Shown here: one piece after another, positions 24,101 to 27,815 of the stretch
Numbering within the stretch: the first letter of the stretch is position 1
How the letters are laid out: each line of letters begins with the position of its first letter
DNA from: Limosilactobacillus antri DSM 16041
Lineage (GTDB): Bacteria > Bacillota > Bacilli > Lactobacillales > Lactobacillaceae
Direction: 5' to 3'
Assembly (NCBI RefSeq): GCF_000160835.1
Contig: NZ_GG700733.1
Coordinates: forward strand, 553,964 to 581,778
Length of the DNA stretch: 27,815 nt
Notes under the pieces: model-generated
Told to the model about the DNA's origin: nothing
The model's input: only the letters and a program-made list of their open reading frames with translations
Database searches by the model: none
Program-made: the position numbers and the translations under genes

Positions 24101-24545
24101 GGTTGCTGATTATTCTGATTTAACAGGTAATGTTGGAGAAAATCTAACATGGCAGAATTCATTCGGCTATGGTGGTGGTAACTACCTTACTGGTGATAAA
24201 CCATACGAAACAACCTGGAGAACGGGAAGAAATGACAAGCCCGCACATTCATTACGGTTGGCTGACTTTAAAGGCTTCATTTTCTCAATGCTCTTAACTG
24301 GAAACGGGGGAAATACGCACGGCTTTGTTAACGGCCAAATTGATAATAAGCATTATTGGGGACCGAACGATGTAGATCTCGGATCTGCTTTTAACATTGC
24401 CAATCCAGAAATAATTTTTGGAAAAGTTGACAACCCCAAAGAATATGTTGGCTTGACGCTTGCTAATCCTACTGTTGCTACTCATGGTAATATTATGTTA
24501 CTTCTGACTAGTAGTAATGTTGGCGCAGGAATTGATTATAATTAA
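21195..24545 (+). CDS. Large secreted surface protein: four GWHA repeats and CAP-like C-terminal domain
   Basis: A 1116-residue exported protein. The signal peptide has a KxYKxGKxW-like start (KLYKAKKNW, Gly replaced by Lys), cleaved near TTASA. Residues about 35-335 form a Gly/Asn/Tyr-rich beta-type domain I do not recognise. Four ~119-residue repeats follow, with GWHA at 365, 484, 604 and 723, the same family as in the protein at 15034. The C-terminal ~280 residues, in AT-richer DNA, contain FTAAILNGIRQALG, an ALIEDAQKYI helix and GENL at 981-984, recalling the CAP-like domain of SEC10/PgrA surface proteins. No LPXTG motif. The 57-base gap to the lipoprotein gene downstream lacks a clear terminator. 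The promoter is shared with the 15034 gene. Confidence 0.82.
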   Translation: MRKKLYKAKKNWVIGLAAGALLLVGGATTASADANWNPPAAQFSQFGYNSRPTVTWSGIDTSQYPGVTSNDPANINSAVLDANVNVQTAGEDAGLNQTTPGFSYNVTTNGHSLRNDESVNVDYYFSNGVNYGTNGAEFDSTNSSTISYAGTFRNSVEANYLGVSGSINDHQITMRRENDAQMTHTSDPHNVSYLTKEATVNGNTVTNTIRVNTDNGAVQPGVWGLTIKPYWAVNGDVSVYDTAAPYKNGNAFYYIIRDAQGRPQWLEVIRPQNGMRLFSGHDINYTTGPLGGYQMSGNSSTAPGSARNLYMMAPAGLNAEFTYTESYYWVGDGYNNPQANVNAGYLDGYQLEQDNYGNPLLHVAGWHAASTSADLQNGWLIVFDNTTGTEIKRQRINPVARPDVAAQYRNVANSSQAGFDERISLPSSVLGHQLTIIARYSDDANGGEGHRTDLWLGQRININMDNNAHIDGTKLTGGKVVVNGWHATNTALGRRYHYVIAWDATRGQEITRQQVANVSRADVGRAFPTVINADRSGFSASFDLNDPRYANDQIQFISRYTDDWAGNGNCVDYWFAPQRLLADTGNHASLDGYRLTNAGLQVAGWHATNAALGRNYHTIIVLDARNGRELGRQTIYSGSRPDVARAFPGVMNADQSGFNTTIAFNSAMATDPVRVISRWSASRDANSNYVDYWFAPVQLLADQGNYANLDGISWTGRQVQMGGWHASNQAFGKQYHYIILFDQTRGYEVGRQLVESGSYRPDVANAFRGVSNADNSGFNVTITPSVDIRGDRLQVVSRWTDDPAGNGNGTDYWFAPRVVASRPSDADYSLAQLNQRSVTDPAAWGIYATATADARAAAQEWQNGNHDYQIADRMKDGLQVRYNPTPKDSSTILNNQVYVDDSMPAVINEMYSDPQMKLHVNKFTAAILNGIRQALGINNSTVLTNSALIEDAQKYIFNPKISNTQLFGEVADYSDLTGNVGENLTWQNSFGYGGGNYLTGDKPYETTWRTGRNDKPAHSLRLADFKGFIFSMLLTGNGGNTHGFVNGQIDNKHYWGPNDVDLGSAFNIANPEIIFGKVDNPKEYVGLTLANPTVATHGNIMLLLTSSNVGAGIDYN

Positions 24546-24601
24546 AGCAAATGGCATACTCCGTTACGGAAAACCATTAATTAGCAAAGGAAGAAATTAA
24601 A

Positions 24602-25357
24602 ATGAAAATTGCAAAAATGATAATTTCTACCATGGCTGTATCAGCCTTGCTATCCTTAGCTGGCTGTGGCGCCAATAATAGTCAGAACAACGCTAGTGGT
24701 AAGCAGAGCTCTTCTGCCACCTCAACAAAGCAAGCGGCCGCTTCGGTTGTCGGTACTTACCAAAACAGCAGTAAAGGGTCCGCGGTCCAGCTAAACTCCA
24801 ACGGTACTGGCCGCTACGTTTATGCCGACCCAGTCAACAGCGACACTAATGACCAGCTGACATGGAAGAAGACCGGCAACAATGAATACACGCTGAACTT
24901 CGCTGATAGCGACGTCACCAGCCCGATTACGGCACGACTATCTGGCAACCAGCTGACTCTGACCGGTGATAGCAACTGGGCGACCGACACGTTGACTAAA
25001 ACCACGCATCAGCTGAACCTTGACCAGTTTCTGGCTAAGAAGCACGGCAGCAGCAACGAAAGCAGCTCTAACCAGGGGAATTCCTCTGCTGACCCGCGTC
25101 GGGTGGGGGCAATGCTTTTCCAGTACACCTACCAGGGAATGCCGGGGCGTGAAACCTTTACCTGCACCCAAAACGGTGACAGTTATACTTTTAGCGAAGG
25201 CAGCGATTCCGCTAGTGGTATCACCTTCAAGATCAAAGGCGACACCGTCAGGTACAGTGTCGGCGGCTCTGCTGGCCAAAAGACGATTAGTATTGGTACG
25301 TTGCAATCACAGACCGATGCCGCACAGATTGATGGTATGATGAAAAATGTTCATTAG
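24602..25357 (+). CDS. Lipoprotein of unknown function
   Basis: A 251-residue protein with a lipoprotein signal peptide and lipobox LAGC (Cys22). A Ser/Asn-rich spacer is followed by a beta-rich domain beginning VVGTYQNSSKGSAVQLN, similar in outline to lipocalin-like or DUF lipoproteins of lactobacilli. A second Ser/Asn-rich spacer (about 148-163) precedes a second beta-rich segment with VGAMLFQYTYQGMPG. The ribosome site is AAAGGAAG. It probably shares transcription with the surface protein just upstream. Confidence 0.82.
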   Translation: MKIAKMIISTMAVSALLSLAGCGANNSQNNASGKQSSSATSTKQAAASVVGTYQNSSKGSAVQLNSNGTGRYVYADPVNSDTNDQLTWKKTGNNEYTLNFADSDVTSPITARLSGNQLTLTGDSNWATDTLTKTTHQLNLDQFLAKKHGSSNESSSNQGNSSADPRRVGAMLFQYTYQGMPGRETFTCTQNGDSYTFSEGSDSASGITFKIKGDTVRYSVGGSAGQKTISIGTLQSQTDAAQIDGMMKNVH

Positions 25358-25600
25358 GACTTAGGGAGAAGCAACCGGTATTCAGGCGGATAAGCAAGGA
25401 TTCAGCGTTCGGCTTCAAACCTACTAGGCCTACAAGAAGCGGCTTAGCAGGCGGCGAAATTCACTGGGCGGTAATCATTCTGAAAGTCCTGCTCATCGAA
25501 CATATCCTTGGTTAAAGCAAAAGGTTGGGAAAATGTCCCAGCCTTTTTGCTGTTTTAAAGTTAATAACGTTACAGCTTAGCAGGCTGGCAAGCATGAAGT
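25358..25600 (+). other. Gene-free stretch with a possible gene remnant
   Basis: No complete gene is seen here. One plus-strand frame stays open from the lipoprotein stop to about 25515, with a hydrophobic end (AVIILKVLLIEHILG) but no start or ribosome site, so it is at most a fossil. A terminator follows at 25517. Confidence 0.4.
25517..25550. terminator. Bidirectional terminator
   Basis: AGCAAAAGGTTGGGA pairs with TCCCAGCCTTTTTGCT around AAATG. T-rich on both strands, so it may end both the lipoprotein transcript and the small minus-strand gene. Confidence 0.85.
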
Positions 25601-25678
25601 TCATACAATAAAGGTTAGACCGATTAATGCGGCACCAGTCCCGAAGGAGATTACCGTGTAAAGTACCGTTTTGTTCAT
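25601..25678 (-). CDS. 25-residue hydrophobic membrane peptide
   Basis: On the minus strand, ATG at 25678 follows a very strong GGGGAGGAG ribosome site and opens 25 codons starting MNKTVLYTVISFG and ending LIGLTFIV before TGA. It would form one transmembrane helix with a short polar N terminus. It is followed by a terminator hairpin 50 bases later, which fits an independent small gene. It resembles single-helix small membrane proteins or type I toxin peptides only in general shape; no family is recognised. It is divergent from the matrixin gene. Confidence 0.55.
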   Translation of the reverse strand: MNKTVLYTVISFGTGAALIGLTFIV

Positions 25679-25803
25679 CGTGTCGCACTCCTCCCCTTAA
25701 CAATTCTGCCAATAATTTTGGGTGGTGACATGGCTTGTCTTTTCTACTATTAAATGAGAACATTATCAGAAAAGAGCGTGTAACTAGGAAGGGAATGATG
25801 GTA

Positions 25804-26496
25804 ATGATTAAATCGCTGATTGTCAACGCAACGCTGGTGCTGGCTCTGGCTCTACCAGTGACGGCATGGGCGGCTGACCAGCCGATAGTCTACCCGGTCC
25901 CGGCGTTCAGCGTGAATGCAAATTCCGCGACTGACCAGTCTGCCGATAATGATTCTCCCCAGGCCATCCGCGCCGCTAAGCACCAGCTTTACCTCCCGTC
26001 GAAGACGCCGCTTCCACTGGAGGGGTATCGCTGGCCCACTACCCGCTTGAAAATTTACCTGGCGACCCGTAATCATCCGCTCGTGACCGCCTTCCGCGAT
26101 GCGGTCAAAGCGTGGAATAGTACCGGTGTCATCCACCTAACTTGGACCCGGCACCGCAGCCAGGCGGACATCATTGCGGAAGCCGGTGACCTTTCTGCTA
26201 ACCAAGCTGCTCCGGGGGTCGGGGTGGTTACCACCCAGCTGGGCTCGACCCGCTCTGAATATAATCCCGACACCCACGCCTTAATTCAGGCCCGGTCGAC
26301 GCTGGATGTTTCGCACCTGGAATACGCAAACCGGACCTTTCGCAGCGAGGTGGCCCAGCACGAACTAGGGCACGCCCTCGGCCTGGCCCACGCACCGCAG
26401 GGCAGTCACAGTGTAATGATCCCGAATAATGTTCGGACCGGGATCACCAAGGAGGACCGGCAGACGATTCGGCTATTATATGGCAGCGGCGATTAG
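25804..26496 (+). CDS. Secreted matrixin-type zinc metalloprotease
   Basis: A 230-residue exported protein. The signal peptide runs to about VTAWA. The matrixin core has the zinc site HELGHALGLAH at 186-196 (three His and catalytic Glu) and a Met-turn SVMIPN about nine residues later. An upstream segment GYRWPTTRLKIYLATR is typical of the first strand of this fold. AGGAAGGG (25786-25793) fits ATG 25804, or 25798 as the next choice. A pro-region with a Cys switch is not evident. Its place beside the large surface proteins suggests processing of envelope or host proteins; the substrate is unknown. Confidence 0.85.
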   Translation: MIKSLIVNATLVLALALPVTAWAADQPIVYPVPAFSVNANSATDQSADNDSPQAIRAAKHQLYLPSKTPLPLEGYRWPTTRLKIYLATRNHPLVTAFRDAVKAWNSTGVIHLTWTRHRSQADIIAEAGDLSANQAAPGVGVVTTQLGSTRSEYNPDTHALIQARSTLDVSHLEYANRTFRSEVAQHELGHALGLAHAPQGSHSVMIPNNVRTGITKEDRQTIRLLYGSGD

Positions 26497-26776
26497 TGGT
26501 TGGAAGCACCACCTTGCTCGAGAAAATGATTGTGAGCACCTTTGCAATCTTGTTATTTTTAGTTAGCAGACACCAGCCGGTAATTTTGACGAATGGCGAA
26601 ATTGGTTTGATCGTTGGCAAGTGCGTGATGGTGACGAAAAGCGTGCTAAATTAGTCCCGGTGGTTTGACAATTAATTATAAAATGTCCGAAAGGGGGCTT
26701 TAAAAAAACGGGGGCCTCTGGTATCATAAGAATTGTGAAAAAAATAACATGTCTTTTGAGAAGGAGATCTTAGCAT
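26497..26776 (+). other. Intergenic region ahead of adh with possible coding remnant
   Basis: No firm gene. A 42-codon frame at 26526-26654 starts with a hydrophobic segment but has only a poor ribosome site. In another frame, 26567-26668 is open with a Trp/Asp-rich stretch (NFDEWRNWFDRWQVRDGDE), which reads like the tail of a lost gene. The Rex-like site lies further on, at 26733. Confidence 0.35.
26722..26750 (+). promoter_or_regulatory. adh promoter region with Rex-like half-site
   Basis: A -10-like TATCAT (26722-26727) is followed by TTGTGAA at 26733-26739, with a weaker mirrored half in AATAACAT to 26750. The layout resembles the Rex operator (TTGTGAA, spacer, TTCACAA), which controls fermentation genes by NADH/NAD+ in Firmicutes. 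The right half deviates. Confidence 0.4.
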
Positions 26777-27799
26777 ATGAAAGCTGCTGTTATCAATGAT
26801 CCAGTCGATGGATACGTTACTGTTAAGGATGTTCAACTTCGTGATTTGAAGCCGGGCGAAGCACTGGTTGACATGGAATACTGTGGCCTTTGTCACACTG
26901 ACCTTCACTGTGCCGCTGGTGACTTTGGTAAGAAGCCGGGCCGGATTATCGGTCACGAAGGTGTCGGCCGGGTATCAAAGGTTGCCCCTGGCGTTACCAG
27001 CTTAAAGGTTGGCGACCGGGTATCAATCGCTTGGTTCTTCAAGGGCTGTGGCCACTGTGAATACTGCCTGACTGGTCGGGAAACTCTTTGCCGCAACGTT
27101 CTGAACGCCGGTTACACTGCTGATGGTGCGATGGCTGAACAATGTATCGTTCCTGCCGACTACGCCGTTAAGGTTCCAGAAGGTCTGGACCCAGTTGAAG
27201 CTACTTCCTTGACCTGCGCCGGGGTTACGATGTACAAGGCCCTGAAGGTTGCTGACATCAAGCCTGGCCAATGGGTATCAATCGTTGGTGCCGGTGGTTT
27301 GGGTAACCTCGGGATCCAATTTGCCCACAACGTCTTTGGCGCTCACGTTATCGCCGTTGATGGTAACGAAGACAAGCTGAAGGCTGCTAAGGAAAACGGT
27401 GCGGAAATCTGCATCAATCGTCACGATAACAACGTTGATGAACAAATCCAAGAAAAGGTTGGCGGGGTTCACGCCGCAGTCGTTACTGCCGTTACTACCG
27501 CAGCCTTTGACCAAGCTGTTAACTCTCTGCGCCCAGATGGCAAGTTAGTTGCCGTTGCCCTTCCACAAGGGGACATGAAGCTGAACATTGCTAAGACTGT
27601 TCTGGACGGGATTATCGTTGCCGGTTCCCTGGTTGGTACTCGTCAGGACCTGGCTGAATGTTTCCAATTCGGTGCTGAAGGCAAGGTTCACCCAATCGTT
27701 AAGACCCGGAAGCTTTCTGAAATCAACGACATGATCCAAGAATTGAAGGACAACAAGGTTGTTGGTCGGAACGTGGTTGACTTCTCCCTCGAAAAGTAA
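26777..27799 (+). CDS. adhP: Zinc-dependent alcohol dehydrogenase
   Basis: A 340-residue medium-chain dehydrogenase that interconverts aldehydes and alcohols with NAD(H), regenerating NAD+ in fermentation. Catalytic zinc ligands are in CGLCHTD (Cys39) and GHE (His60/Glu61). The structural zinc site is Cys91, Cys94, Cys97 and Cys105. The Rossmann fold has GAGGLGNLG (about 171-179). The length is full. A strong AAGGAG precedes the ATG. Codon use is strongly biased to GTT, GCT and GGT compared with neighbours, which suggests high expression. It stands alone in the window; nothing else follows the stop. Confidence 0.95.
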   Translation: MKAAVINDPVDGYVTVKDVQLRDLKPGEALVDMEYCGLCHTDLHCAAGDFGKKPGRIIGHEGVGRVSKVAPGVTSLKVGDRVSIAWFFKGCGHCEYCLTGRETLCRNVLNAGYTADGAMAEQCIVPADYAVKVPEGLDPVEATSLTCAGVTMYKALKVADIKPGQWVSIVGAGGLGNLGIQFAHNVFGAHVIAVDGNEDKLKAAKENGAEICINRHDNNVDEQIQEKVGGVHAAVVTAVTTAAFDQAVNSLRPDGKLVAVALPQGDMKLNIAKTVLDGIIVAGSLVGTRQDLAECFQFGAEGKVHPIVKTRKLSEINDMIQELKDNKVVGRNVVDFSLEK

Positions 27800-27815
27800 T
27801 TAATAAGTAAATAAT

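Noticed and set aside
26526..26654. 42-codon ORF with hydrophobic start before adh
   Set aside because: Poor ribosome site and overlap with another protein-like frame; not supported as a gene.

Overview
The window looks like a chromosomal segment of a moderately GC-rich lactic acid bacterium, most likely Limosilactobacillus or a close relative. This rests on the Lactobacillaceae-type deoxynucleoside kinase, AGGAGG-type ribosome sites, tRNA genes without encoded CCA, an AgrC/LytTR two-component pair, a KxYKxGKxW-like signal peptide and a Zn alcohol dehydrogenase. The species cannot be fixed from the sequence alone.

Layout. Positions 58-699: deoxynucleoside kinase. Positions 704-1466: five tRNA genes (Val, Leu, Gly, Arg, Pro) with two near-consensus promoters and three terminators. 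Positions 1590-6036: pyruvate carboxylase plus a stand-alone biotin ligase, behind a consensus promoter whose spacer is a perfect palindrome and a leader with a 26-codon ORF. Positions 6244-11847: a six-gene operon pxpB-pxpC-accB-accC-pxpA-transporter (5-oxoproline use). Its carboxylase parts, AHS1/AHS2 (PxpB/PxpC) plus BCCP plus biotin carboxylase, match the domain set of urea carboxylase split into subunits. The biotin ligase just upstream could biotinylate both pyruvate carboxylase and this BCCP. A 109-bp cruciform separates it from a convergent two-component system.

Positions 12120-14792 (minus strand): AgrC-like histidine kinase and LytTR response regulator, separated by a decayed gene on the plus strand. 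No autoinducer peptide gene was recognised.

Positions 14880-26496: a cell-surface region. Two large secreted proteins carry three and four copies of a ~119-residue 'GWHA' repeat, each joined to a different AT-richer module (coiled coil plus Mub-like domain, or CAP-like domain). Both have the same promoter layout, with TGAAA-type direct repeats 20 bp apart at the same distance from the -10 box and start codon, which makes them candidate targets of the adjacent response regulator. Between and after them lie a secreted protein, a zinc-ribbon membrane protein, a zinc-ribbon PrsW-type intramembrane protease, two lipoproteins, a 35-codon ORF, a multi-hairpin element, a 25-residue membrane peptide gene on the minus strand and a secreted matrixin metalloprotease. 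I read this as an envelope sensing, processing and adhesion locus; that function is inference. The window ends with a complete alcohol dehydrogenase gene preceded by a Rex-like half-site.
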